The translations under genes were made by a program, and so were the position numbers. Shown piece after piece: positions 1-6,233 of a stretch of DNA of 52,718 nucleotides. Below the pieces are notes generated by a model. The model was given only the letters and a program-made list of their open reading frames with translations. It was not told the DNA's origin and did not search any database. The stretch spans positions 1 to 52,718 of the forward strand of contig JAIRQN010000038.1 in the NCBI GenBank assembly GCA_031256445.1. The letters run 5' to 3'. Within the stretch, counting starts at the first letter, position 1. Every line of letters begins with the position of its first letter. The stretch comes from Treponema sp. (GTDB lineage: Bacteria > Spirochaetota > Spirochaetia > Treponematales > Breznakiellaceae).

Positions 1-58
1 TACATTTCTTTCGTATTTTTTAGCAATATTCTGAATAGACACATAAAATCAATCAATA

Positions 59-670
59 TTACCATACTTTAGGCTTATTATGTGGAGGTGTTATATTTAG
101 ATTTTCTCCGGCAGATTCAATTAAATATAAACCATTTTCCAAAGCGTAATTTTTTACCTTTAAAGGAACTACAACGCCTGCAACAGCTCCTAGAAATGAG
201 CGTTTGTCATTATGTAAATCAGCAAATGCACGCATTTTTTCTAAACGTTTTATATGTTCGTTTATATAACTAATAGAAAGATTTGTTTTTATTTCAACCA
301 ACATAGCGGTATCGCCGTTTTGCAAAAAAACATCTATTTCAAAATATATTTTGTTTTTATGGTCTTTTACTTTAAAATTTGTACTTGCTGTTTGAAACAC
401 TACGCCTAAGTCAATGAATCTATCAATCAAAGTTGGAGACAGCAGACTTTCAACAACATCGCCGAAACGGTTGTCCATATCCCCAAAACGCCTATTGTTT
501 TCCGCTATTGTTTCCTTTAGTAAACGATCTGTTTCTTTTAATTGCCGATCTGTTTCCTTTAATTGCCGATCTGTTTCTTTTTGCTGTTCCCGATTTTCCA
601 TTAATGCTGCCCAAACTTGCTCAAAATCCAAACCTCTAGGGTAATCTGTCTGTGTTTGCATATCTCCCAT
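59..670 (-). CDS. Coiled-coil protein with PD-(D/E)XK nuclease-like domain (DUF3782-like)
   Basis: 203 residues from the chosen start. Residues about 28-56 are a heptad coiled coil built from repeats of KETDRQL. The C-terminal half contains E-I-D (111-113) and V-E-I-K (125-128), spaced as in the PD-(D/E)XK nuclease fold. Proteins of this architecture are widespread, often multicopy and of unknown function in treponemes and cyanobacteria; no substrate can be named. I chose ATG 670 rather than ATG 682 because GAGG lies 8 bases upstream of 670 and the upstream ATG overlaps that ribosome site. The gene is AT-rich and sits alone on the minus strand, next to a palindrome cluster, which suggests an accessory, possibly transferred gene. 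Nuclease activity is unproven. Confidence 0.7.
   Translation of the reverse strand: MGDMQTQTDYPRGLDFEQVWAALMENREQQKETDRQLKETDRQLKETDRLLKETIAENNRRFGDMDNRFGDVVESLLSPTLIDRFIDLGVVFQTASTNFKVKDHKNKIYFEIDVFLQNGDTAMLVEIKTNLSISYINEHIKRLEKMRAFADLHNDKRSFLGAVAGVVVPLKVKNYALENGLYLIESAGENLNITPPHNKPKVW
522..583. repeat. 21-bp tandem repeat encoding coiled-coil heptads
   Basis: Nearly identical 21-base units (one heptad, KETDRQL or a variant) follow each other about three times inside the coiled-coil gene. Because the unit is in frame, gain or loss of copies would lengthen or shorten the coiled coil without breaking the gene. Confidence 0.7.
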
Positions 671-687
671 AAATAACCTCATATTAA

Positions 688-763
688 GCCGCTTCTAGCG
701 GCGATGTTAATCGCCGAACCTTCGAACCTATGGTTCGCGGTTCGCAGACTCCGCGAAGCGGAG
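688..763. repeat. Cluster of four adjacent GC-rich palindromes
   Basis: Four perfect hairpins are packed into 76 bases: GCCGC/GCGGC (688-692, 698-702), GGCGAT/ATCGCC (700-705, 710-715), CGAACC/GGTTCG (723-728, 732-737) and CTCCGC/GCGGAG (749-754, 758-763). They stand out as GC-rich in an AT-rich patch with no gene. The block shares GCGGCGATG right after a GCCGC hairpin with a second block at 1486-1579. It could be a REP-like element, a mobile palindromic element or a degenerate integron attachment site; the sequence alone does not decide. Confidence 0.6.
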
Positions 764-841
764 ACGATAACTCCTACCCATAATATAGCACTTTTTAATG
801 GTTATTAATAGCGATTTTATATAAAAACACCCATTATTACC

Positions 842-871
842 TTGCTAAAAATCCTAAAAAAAGGATATAAT
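842..871 (+). promoter_or_regulatory. Promoter of the 43-aa ORF, leaderless geometry
   Basis: TTGCTA (842-847), 18-base spacer, TATAAT (866-871), then exactly 6 bases to ATG 878. The predicted transcription start is the A of the ATG. Confidence 0.5.
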
Positions 872-877
872 TAACCA

Positions 878-1009
878 ATGTCAGAAAAAACAGCCTTTTC
901 AGAGAAAAAAACGCCCCAAACTGTAGGTTTGAAAACTCCAAGCTTAAAATTGTCGAAGGCTATTTTAAGCACTGATCCAGGCAAAAGGCAACTCTGGACA
1001 AGACAGTAA
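878..1009 (+). CDS. Small ORF, 43 residues, lysine-rich, unknown
   Basis: ATG 878 to TAA 1007-1009. The product begins MSEKTAFSEKKTPQTVG and ends GKRQLWTRQ; it is basic, has no membrane segment or signal peptide, and resembles nothing I recognise. It is credible as a gene because a consensus TATAAT lies 6 bases before the ATG with TTGCTA 18 bases further up, the same spacing as at several longer genes in the window. It ends 18 bases before the MotA-like gene, so the two may share a transcript. It could still be a chance ORF in an AT-rich region. Confidence 0.4.
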   Translation: MSEKTAFSEKKTPQTVGLKTPSLKLSKAILSTDPGKRQLWTRQ

Positions 1010-1027
1010 TTTTTATTGGAGGGATTT

Positions 1028-1474
1028 ATGTTTAGATATATTATTTCTGTGGTTTTATTTATTGCCGGAATTTCTTTTTCAATAATAGCTACAAAAGGTG
1101 ATACAAGTTCGATATTATCTTTTATTAATATACCAAGTTTTGCAATTGTTGGAATAATTCCGTTTCTATTTGTTAGTATATTGTTTGGTATAAAAAATAC
1201 TGGTTCGATATTTTTAATACCTTTTAAAAAAGAAACAGATAAAGAGAAATTAATAGAAGCAATTAATTACTTCAAATTTCTTGGAAAAACCATTTGGTTA
1301 GCAAGTTTTTTATTGTTATTAATCAGCGTTATTTCTTTATTATCAGTTGATGATATTAGCGCTTACAGAGCTAATTTTGCAATGAGCCTACTTTCAATAT
1401 TATACGCAATAATTTTAAATGTTTTAGTAATAATACCATTTTTTGTATTTATCAAAAAACAATTAAAGGTGTAA
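1028..1474 (+). CDS. Small integral membrane protein, MotA/TolQ/ExbB-like
   Basis: 148 residues with about four hydrophobic segments (roughly 2-24, 33-55, 83-105 and 116-140) separated by one charged loop (KKETDKEKLIEA). The arrangement, with a final NFAMSLLSILYAIILN segment before a basic tail, resembles the proton-channel core of MotA/ExbB proteins, which pair with a MotB/ExbD-type subunit. No partner gene is present here. The first in-frame codon is TTG 1016, but GGAGGG lies 4 bases before ATG 1028, so I start there. The gene is very AT-rich, unlike the rest of the window, a sign of recent acquisition. The family call rests on weak resemblance only. Confidence 0.6.
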   Translation: MFRYIISVVLFIAGISFSIIATKGDTSSILSFINIPSFAIVGIIPFLFVSILFGIKNTGSIFLIPFKKETDKEKLIEAINYFKFLGKTIWLASFLLLLISVISLLSVDDISAYRANFAMSLLSILYAIILNVLVIIPFFVFIKKQLKV

Positions 1475-1485
1475 AAATTTTTACG

Positions 1486-1579
1486 GGCACAAAAAAATGT
1501 GCCGGAGCGAAACGCCACAAAGGTGCGAAGTACCGCCCGGCGTTTTGCGGAAGCCAAGCCGCCATTTAAGGCGGCGATG
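1486..1579. repeat. Second palindrome block, related to 688-763
   Basis: Holds GGCACA/TGTGCC (1486-1491, 1498-1503), an imperfect long-range pair GCGAAACGCC/GGCGTTTTGC (1507-1516, 1539-1548; 9 of 10 pair) and GCCGCC/GGCGGC (1558-1563, 1570-1575). GCGGCGATG at 1571-1579 repeats the motif at 698-706. The first hairpin sits 12 bases after the MotA-like stop and could act as a terminator, although no T-run follows. GTTATGC at 1592-1598 resembles an integron core site, but I find no matching inverted copy. Confidence 0.55.
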
Positions 1580-1622
1580 CTGTTACCGTTTGTTATGCGA
1601 TGTTGGGGCGTACATTAAATCT

Positions 1623-2024
1623 ATGCCAAAAGCAAGAAAGAAGCCAAAGCAATTGCCGGAAAACCGTCTCGCCATAATCGGTAAAAACCTGCAATCCATA
1701 AGGAAGCGGCGGGGGCTGACCCAGAATGAATTGGGAGAAAAAATCGGGCTTACCCGCGAAGCTGTGACTTCTTATGAGGCAGGAAGATCCCATCTCACTG
1801 ACATTACAATTATTTATATATCTGCAGCTCTTGGGGTTTCCGTTAATGAAATCCTGGGGCTGGAACGCCGAACTGCCGAAACTCCAATATCGAGACGATG
1901 GGCAAAACGGATTGAGATTATCGAAAGTCTCCCTGAATCCGTAAAGAAGCATATTCTTCGCACTCTGGATGATTTGATAAAAGCCAATACGCGGATATCA
2001 AGTATTACAGGAGGCATATTATGA
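1623..2024 (+). CDS. XRE/Cro-CI family transcriptional regulator
   Basis: 133 residues. After a basic N-terminus (MPKARKKPKQ) comes a classic Cro/CI helix-turn-helix (about residues 17-75): LRE-like helices with GLTQNELGEKIGLTREAVTS as recognition unit and a conserved WE/YE-type turn. The C-terminal 55 residues have no known domain and may mediate dimerisation. Its stop overlaps the next start (ATGA at 2021-2024), so it is translationally coupled to the PanE-like gene and may regulate that operon. ATG 1623 is chosen over upstream in-frame codons because the protein starts cleanly there and because TACATT (1611-1616) lies exactly 6 bases upstream, as at other leaderless candidates. No Shine-Dalgarno is visible. 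Confidence 0.88.
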   Translation: MPKARKKPKQLPENRLAIIGKNLQSIRKRRGLTQNELGEKIGLTREAVTSYEAGRSHLTDITIIYISAALGVSVNEILGLERRTAETPISRRWAKRIEIIESLPESVKKHILRTLDDLIKANTRISSITGGIL

Positions 2025-2977
2025 AAAATATATGCGTGTTCGGGATGGGCGGAATCGGGGGATATTTGACAGCGCGTTTTGCCGCCGCCAGAAACGCCGA
2101 ACCGGACAGTATTTTTATTACCGGCATAGCAAGAGGTGAAAGTCTTAAAGCCATTAAGGAAAAAGGCCTATGCTTCCGCAATACCGATGGACAGGAAAAT
2201 TTCTTTCACCCTGATTTGATAACGGATGCTTCAGGCTCTCTGAGCGGAAACGCTCTGGGCGAACAGGATATTATTTTTCTGTGCGTAAAAGGCTATGACC
2301 TTGCCGTTGCCTGCGCCGCAATCAGCCCGGTTGTCAGGCCAAAGACCGTCATTGTGCCGCTGCTCAACGGGATAGACATATGCGGGCGGATACGTACGGT
2401 TATTTCTTCGGGCATTGTGCTTCCTGCCTGTATTTACATCTCCGCCCTGCCTCTTGGGCCGGGCCATATTGCCCATGCCGGCGGCAAGGGAAACATCATC
2501 GCCGGAAACGAAAGCGGGCAAGAGTATGATCCCGCCCCGCTTGTTTCACTTATGGCAAAGGCCGGTATTCCCTTTGACTGGCAGGCCGATCCCTTCCCTG
2601 CCCTGTGGACGAAATATCTTTTCATCGCTTCCTACGGCCTCGTTACGGCAATGAGCGGAAAATCCTTCGGGCAAATTCTGGAAACGCCGGAATTGTCCGC
2701 CGCGGTACAGAATATAATCAAAGAAATTTACGCCATTGCCGAGGCAAAAGGCGCATCCGGCGCAAAGCTGCCCGATTCTGTTATTACCAGCTCTTTTGAG
2801 AACGCCCGCAATTTTCCCTATGAGGCGACAACGTCCTTTGCCCGTGACGTGCAAATTCCCGGAAAGCCAAACGAATCGGAGCTGTTCGGCGGCACGATTT
2901 TACGCCTCGCAGGAGAACTGGGTATTCCCACACCGGCAGTAAAAGCAGCCCATGATTCTATCATGAAAAAATGTTAA
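2021..2977 (+). CDS. Ketopantoate reductase-family oxidoreductase (PanE/ApbA-like)
   Basis: 318 residues, usual for the family. The N-terminal Rossmann motif is GMGGIGG (8-14), where NADPH binds; the C-terminal helical domain contains the family's WTKYLFIAS helix and PNESELFGG segment. PanE reduces 2-dehydropantoate to pantoate in coenzyme A synthesis, in the cytoplasm. The catalytic lysine appears to be present (WTK), but the asparagine four residues further on in classic PanE (KxxxN) is isoleucine here, so this may be a paralogue acting on another 2-oxo acid. GGAGG precedes the ATG by 6 bases inside the coupled XRE gene. The pairing with a dedicated regulator also hints at a catabolic role rather than housekeeping CoA synthesis. 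Confidence 0.82.
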   Translation: MKNICVFGMGGIGGYLTARFAAARNAEPDSIFITGIARGESLKAIKEKGLCFRNTDGQENFFHPDLITDASGSLSGNALGEQDIIFLCVKGYDLAVACAAISPVVRPKTVIVPLLNGIDICGRIRTVISSGIVLPACIYISALPLGPGHIAHAGGKGNIIAGNESGQEYDPAPLVSLMAKAGIPFDWQADPFPALWTKYLFIASYGLVTAMSGKSFGQILETPELSAAVQNIIKEIYAIAEAKGASGAKLPDSVITSSFENARNFPYEATTSFARDVQIPGKPNESELFGGTILRLAGELGIPTPAVKAAHDSIMKKC

Positions 2978-3036
2978 TTACGCGGCGACTTATATTCCAT
3001 CCCGTTTTGTATGACAGCAAACTTTGGAGAAATTTT

Positions 3037-4104
3037 ATGAGAAACATTTTAGGTTTTTTAATGATTGGTTTTTTAATGTCATGCGTCAGCCCGCATACTG
3101 GCAGATCTCCTTCCGGTCAAAATCAAAAGGACATCAGGCCAAGATATTTATACCCCAATGATTTTATGGCGGACCCTGCCGCGCATGTATTCAACGGTAA
3201 GCTGTATATTTATCCCTCTCACGACAGGAGATCCTCCGGTTACTCAGGCAATACGATGGACGGCGGCGCGTACGATATGGCGGATTATCATGTGTTTTCG
3301 TTAGACGACATATTCTTCGGTGACGTAACGGATCATGGCGTTGTTCTGGCTCTTTCTGATATTCCCTGGGCAAAGGGCCAGTTATGGGATAATGACGTAG
3401 CTTACAGGAACGGCGCGTATTATATGTATTTTCCGGCAAAGGATCAAAACGATATTTTTCGAATTGGCGTTGCCGTCTCTGACCGCCCTGAAGGCCCTTT
3501 CATTCCGCAGCCGCAGCCGATTCCCGGAAGTTACAGCATAGACCCGTGCGTATTCGAAGACAACGGCAGTTTTTATATGTACTTCGGAGGCATCTGGGGC
3601 GGCCAGCTTCAGTTTTATGACGGTAACATTTTTGCCGGTTCATCAGGAAGAAACAGCTTGCCGTCCGGCGAAGCTATTTCACCCCGTGTTGTTAAGTTAA
3701 GCGATGATATGCTTCAATTCGCGGAAAGTCCCAGAGAACTGAAAATTCTTGACAATAACGGCAATCCTCTTTCAGGCGCTAACGGAAGACGTTTTTTTGA
3801 AGCGTCATGGATGCACAAATATAATGACAAATATTATTTTTCATATTCAACAGGCGACACTCACAATATATGTTACGCTACAGGCGAAAACCCTTACGGC
3901 CCGTTTACATATCAGGGCGTTATTCTGACTCCTGTTACAGGATGGACTACTCATCACTCAATTGTGGAATTCAGGGGGGAATGGTATCTGTTTTATCATG
4001 ATGCCGGCCCTTCCGGCGGAACAGATCATTTAAGGAGCATGAAAGTAACCGGATTGACGCACCTTCCCGACGGAACGATAGAAAGAATAAACGGGATGAG
4101 GTAG
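3037..4104 (+). CDS. GH43-family glycoside hydrolase, lipoprotein
   Basis: 355 residues from ATG 3037, which has GGAG 7 bases upstream; an in-frame ATG at 2971 would place 22 odd residues before the signal peptide. The N-terminus is a type II signal with lipobox LMSC (C16), so the enzyme is anchored facing the periplasm or outside. Five-bladed propeller features of family 43 are visible: the catalytic-base region FMADPAAHVF near residue 30, DPCVFEDNGSFYMYF in the middle, EASWMHK with the probable acid glutamate, and HHSIVEFRGEWYLFYHD near the end. The family cleaves arabinose- and xylose-containing side chains or xylo-oligosaccharides; the exact substrate cannot be read. It follows the PanE-like gene on the same strand. 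Confidence 0.88.
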   Translation: MRNILGFLMIGFLMSCVSPHTGRSPSGQNQKDIRPRYLYPNDFMADPAAHVFNGKLYIYPSHDRRSSGYSGNTMDGGAYDMADYHVFSLDDIFFGDVTDHGVVLALSDIPWAKGQLWDNDVAYRNGAYYMYFPAKDQNDIFRIGVAVSDRPEGPFIPQPQPIPGSYSIDPCVFEDNGSFYMYFGGIWGGQLQFYDGNIFAGSSGRNSLPSGEAISPRVVKLSDDMLQFAESPRELKILDNNGNPLSGANGRRFFEASWMHKYNDKYYFSYSTGDTHNICYATGENPYGPFTYQGVILTPVTGWTTHHSIVEFRGEWYLFYHDAGPSGGTDHLRSMKVTGLTHLPDGTIERINGMR

Positions 4105-4156
4105 TAATTTACAACAGGCTTGGCTGCGCCGGGATTTTTCAAAAAAAAATAAAACC

Positions 4157-4185
4157 TTGACTAATAAAAAACAATATGTTAAAAA
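4157..4185 (+). promoter_or_regulatory. Promoter of the radical SAM gene
   Basis: TTGACT (4157-4162), 17-base spacer, TAAAAA (4180-4185), with ATG 10 bases further on. The leader would be about 4 bases, and no Shine-Dalgarno is seen. Confidence 0.5.
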
Positions 4186-4195
4186 TTAACATAAC

Positions 4196-5455
4196 ATGAC
4201 GCTCAAGCTGATATACCCCAAATGGAACAAACTGCCCGGACAGACAACATTCAATCTTCCTCCTCATGGACCTGTGGTGTTTGCCGCCGCTCTGCCCTCT
4301 GATATAGAAATTTTTTTTACAGATGAAAATGTCGAAAGTATAAATTTTGATGATGAATGCGACCTTGTCGCGATTTCCATGATGCTCAGTACCCAGGTGA
4401 AACGCGGCTGGGCGATTGCCGATGAGTACCGGAGCCGCGGCAAGAAGGTAATATTCGGCGGAATAGCGGCGATGCTGCACGCGGAAGAAACAATGGAACA
4501 CGCGGACAGCGTATTTCTGGGCGAAGCCGAAACGCGCATGGAGCAGGTTATTAAAGACTGGAAAGAAAGCAAACTGCAGAAAGTTTACAACTACATGACG
4601 CAAATGCCGCCTGTTGAGGCAGTAGGACCGGCGCGGCGCGATTTGTATAAAAAAGAACTGTACAATCACAAGGGAGTGCAGATGGCAGACCTTTTTCACG
4701 CGTCCCGCGGATGCCGTTTCAGCTGCTACCCCTGCGCCGTCTCGTACCTCGGCGGCCGGTCTTTCCGTCCGCGCCCAATGGACAAAGTAATTGAAGAACT
4801 TTCGGCAATTGAAAATAACCGGCTCTTCATTGTTGACAATTCTCTGGCCCAGGACAAGGAATGGGAAAAGCAGCTCTTTAAAGAAATGATTCCCTTAAAA
4901 AAGAAATGGATCAGCCACACTATCGAAGATGATCCTCAGATACTGGAGCTGGCCGCCCGGGCGGGAGCCTGGTATGTATATCAGGCGATATATGACACAT
5001 CGGACTATATTAAAGAGCGCGTTAAACGCTATCACGATCACGGAATCGGCGTTGAAGGAACAATCCTTCTGGGTCTTGATAATCAGACAGAAGACGACAT
5101 AAAAAAACTGATCGATTTCCTTATGGAAATTAACCTTGATCTTGCGGAATTCACGGTGATGACTCCCTTCCCGCACACAAAAGCATGGGACGATATGGAA
5201 AGGCAGGGGCGCATTTTTGACAAAGACTGGAACCACTACAACGCGGGACAGACGGTATTCACCCCGAAACATTTCAGCGCCGAAAAACTTGCTCAGCTTT
5301 ACGACAGCGCGTGGGAGACATTCTATAAAGAAGAATCCCAGGAAGAAAAAATGTTCCAGTTGTTTTTTAATCTGGTTAACCGTGAAATGGAAGACGGGAC
5401 ATACCGTCCAAGGAACAAGCGGCTGATTCATAAATCCTTCGGCAGGGAAGTCTAA
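4196..5455 (+). CDS. Radical SAM protein with N-terminal B12-binding-like domain
   Basis: 419 residues. Residues about 1-130 resemble the cobalamin-binding Rossmann domain common in this class (VAISMMLSTQVKRGWAIADE, then KKVIFGGIAAML). The radical SAM core follows, with the cluster-binding C173-x3-C177-x2-C180 in RGCRFSCYPCA. A second strand set (EGTILLGLDNQTEDD, EFTVMTPFPHTKAWDD) is typical of the BchE/HpnJ-like radical SAM group. It would cleave S-adenosylmethionine to a radical and modify an unknown substrate, perhaps by methylation or rearrangement. A 123-residue gene follows after 6 bases, and an acyl carrier protein gene faces the pair; a lipid or acyl substrate is possible but speculative. 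Confidence 0.85.
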   Translation: MTLKLIYPKWNKLPGQTTFNLPPHGPVVFAAALPSDIEIFFTDENVESINFDDECDLVAISMMLSTQVKRGWAIADEYRSRGKKVIFGGIAAMLHAEETMEHADSVFLGEAETRMEQVIKDWKESKLQKVYNYMTQMPPVEAVGPARRDLYKKELYNHKGVQMADLFHASRGCRFSCYPCAVSYLGGRSFRPRPMDKVIEELSAIENNRLFIVDNSLAQDKEWEKQLFKEMIPLKKKWISHTIEDDPQILELAARAGAWYVYQAIYDTSDYIKERVKRYHDHGIGVEGTILLGLDNQTEDDIKKLIDFLMEINLDLAEFTVMTPFPHTKAWDDMERQGRIFDKDWNHYNAGQTVFTPKHFSAEKLAQLYDSAWETFYKEESQEEKMFQLFFNLVNREMEDGTYRPRNKRLIHKSFGREV

Positions 5456-5461
5456 ACATAA

Positions 5462-5833
5462 ATGCATGTACCGGAAAAATATTACGATGAGGTTTTTGAA
5501 TTCAGGGGCAAATGGGATATGCCTTCCCGCTGCGGTCTTAGAATTATTAAAAAAGAAACAACAATTGTAATCGTTACGGAACTTTATCAGGACAATCCGG
5601 GCACATCGGTAACAGCGGCGGGAAAACTTCTGGCGGATCAAATTTGCCGGGAAAAGAATTTAATCCCGGAAAAAATAATTTACCTTGAATGTAATCCCGA
5701 CACCAGTTCCAAATTGTCGTTTTATGACGAGGAATTCTTTGAGGTTGATTTCACTAAAAAGGATAAACCGGTTTACAGGCAGCTAAACGCCAAAGAACTT
5801 AAAGATTTATTGGGCTTTCCAGAGAGGCTGTAA
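5462..5833 (+). CDS. Conserved-looking hypothetical protein, 123 residues
   Basis: I do not recognise this protein. It is acidic, soluble and mixed alpha/beta in appearance, with a hydrophobic strand KKETTIVIVTELYQD, a helix (SVTAAGKLLADQIC) and an acidic stretch YDEEFFEVDF. It starts 6 bases after the radical SAM stop and is surely cotranscribed, so it may assist that enzyme. The nearest purine-rich site, GGGAAG, is too far upstream (about 14 bases) to be a good ribosome site, so translation may be coupled. Its last 27 bases overlap the end of the acyl carrier protein gene on the other strand. Confidence 0.7.
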   Translation: MHVPEKYYDEVFEFRGKWDMPSRCGLRIIKKETTIVIVTELYQDNPGTSVTAAGKLLADQICREKNLIPEKIIYLECNPDTSSKLSFYDEEFFEVDFTKKDKPVYRQLNAKELKDLLGFPERL

Positions 5834-6055
5834 AATATCGACCGTGTCCTGCACAGTGCGGGCATTTTTAAAAAGACCGGGATTTACTTTCTCGCCGATA
5901 TAATCCTTCAGGATTATTACAAAGTCAACCATGTCAAGCGAATCAAGATCCAAATCATCATCCAGCAGTTTGCCCGGCTCTATCAAATCCGCGTCAACCT
6001 GAAATTCACTGCTTAACAGCTCTTTTACTTTTTTGAATATTATTTCCTTATCCAA
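5807..6055 (-). CDS. acpP: Acyl carrier protein
   Basis: 82 residues starting MDKEIIFKKV, the usual size of an ACP. The phosphopantetheine site is DSLDMVD with S39, preceded by the acidic helix II signature LDDDLDL. A 4'-phosphopantetheine arm on S39 carries growing acyl chains in the cytoplasm. I start at TTG 6055: ACGGAG lies 6 bases upstream, and the longer frame from 6121 runs straight through a near-consensus promoter, so its first 22 codons cannot be translated from that transcript. No other fatty-acid gene is near, so this may be a dedicated ACP for the neighbouring radical SAM pathway or a displaced general one. The symbol is assigned on family only. Confidence 0.85.
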   Translation of the reverse strand: MDKEIIFKKVKELLSSEFQVDADLIEPGKLLDDDLDLDSLDMVDFVIILKDYIGEKVNPGLFKNARTVQDTVDILQPLWKAQ

Positions 6056-6091
6056 GAAAAACTCCGTTATTGTGGTTCCTGTATCACTTGG

Positions 6092-6121
6092 ATTATATAT
6101 TATTTTACGGAAAATAGTCAA
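6092..6121 (-). promoter_or_regulatory. Sigma-70 promoter of the ACP gene
   Basis: On the minus strand TTGACT (6121-6116), 18-base spacer, TATAAT (6097-6092). The leader to TTG 6055 would be about 30 bases and contains GGAG. Confidence 0.75.
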
Positions 6122-6172
6122 TATATTTGTCCAAAAACCTGTTTTTGAATTTAGTAAAAACTGTTAACTTTC

Positions 6173-6201
6173 TTGACAATTAGACATTTGTACATGAAAA
6201 T
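6173..6201 (+). promoter_or_regulatory. Candidate promoter of the cupin gene
   Basis: Perfect -35 TTGACA (6173-6178) with GAAAAT (6196-6201) at 17 bases. The better -10 match TATATT (6201-6206) would need a 22-base spacer. AAGGAGG lies just before ATG 6234. Confidence 0.5.
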
Positions 6202-6233
6202 ATATTATTCATTGAAAAAAAAGGAGGTTTTTT

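Larger units (their letters stand above)
671..877. other. Intergenic region, no gene seen
   Basis: Apart from the palindrome cluster at 688-763 I see no coding potential. The AT-rich half (780-860) must hold the minus-strand promoter of the coiled-coil gene; a TATATT near 785-795 on the minus strand is a candidate -10. The -35/-10 pair of the small ORF at 878 lies at its right end. Confidence 0.5.

Noticed and set aside
82-644. Plus-strand ORFs opposite the coiled-coil gene
   Set aside because: They read the antisense of the heptad repeats (serine/phenylalanine-rich), have no ribosome site and no family resemblance.
1592-1598. GTTATGC as a true integron attC core
   Set aside because: The inverted partner GCATAAC is absent within the preceding 130 bases, so I kept only the weaker palindrome-block description.
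4139-4699. 186-codon minus-strand ORF opposite the radical SAM gene
   Set aside because: Its translation is aromatic- and His-rich antisense sequence; the plus frame has clear radical SAM motifs.
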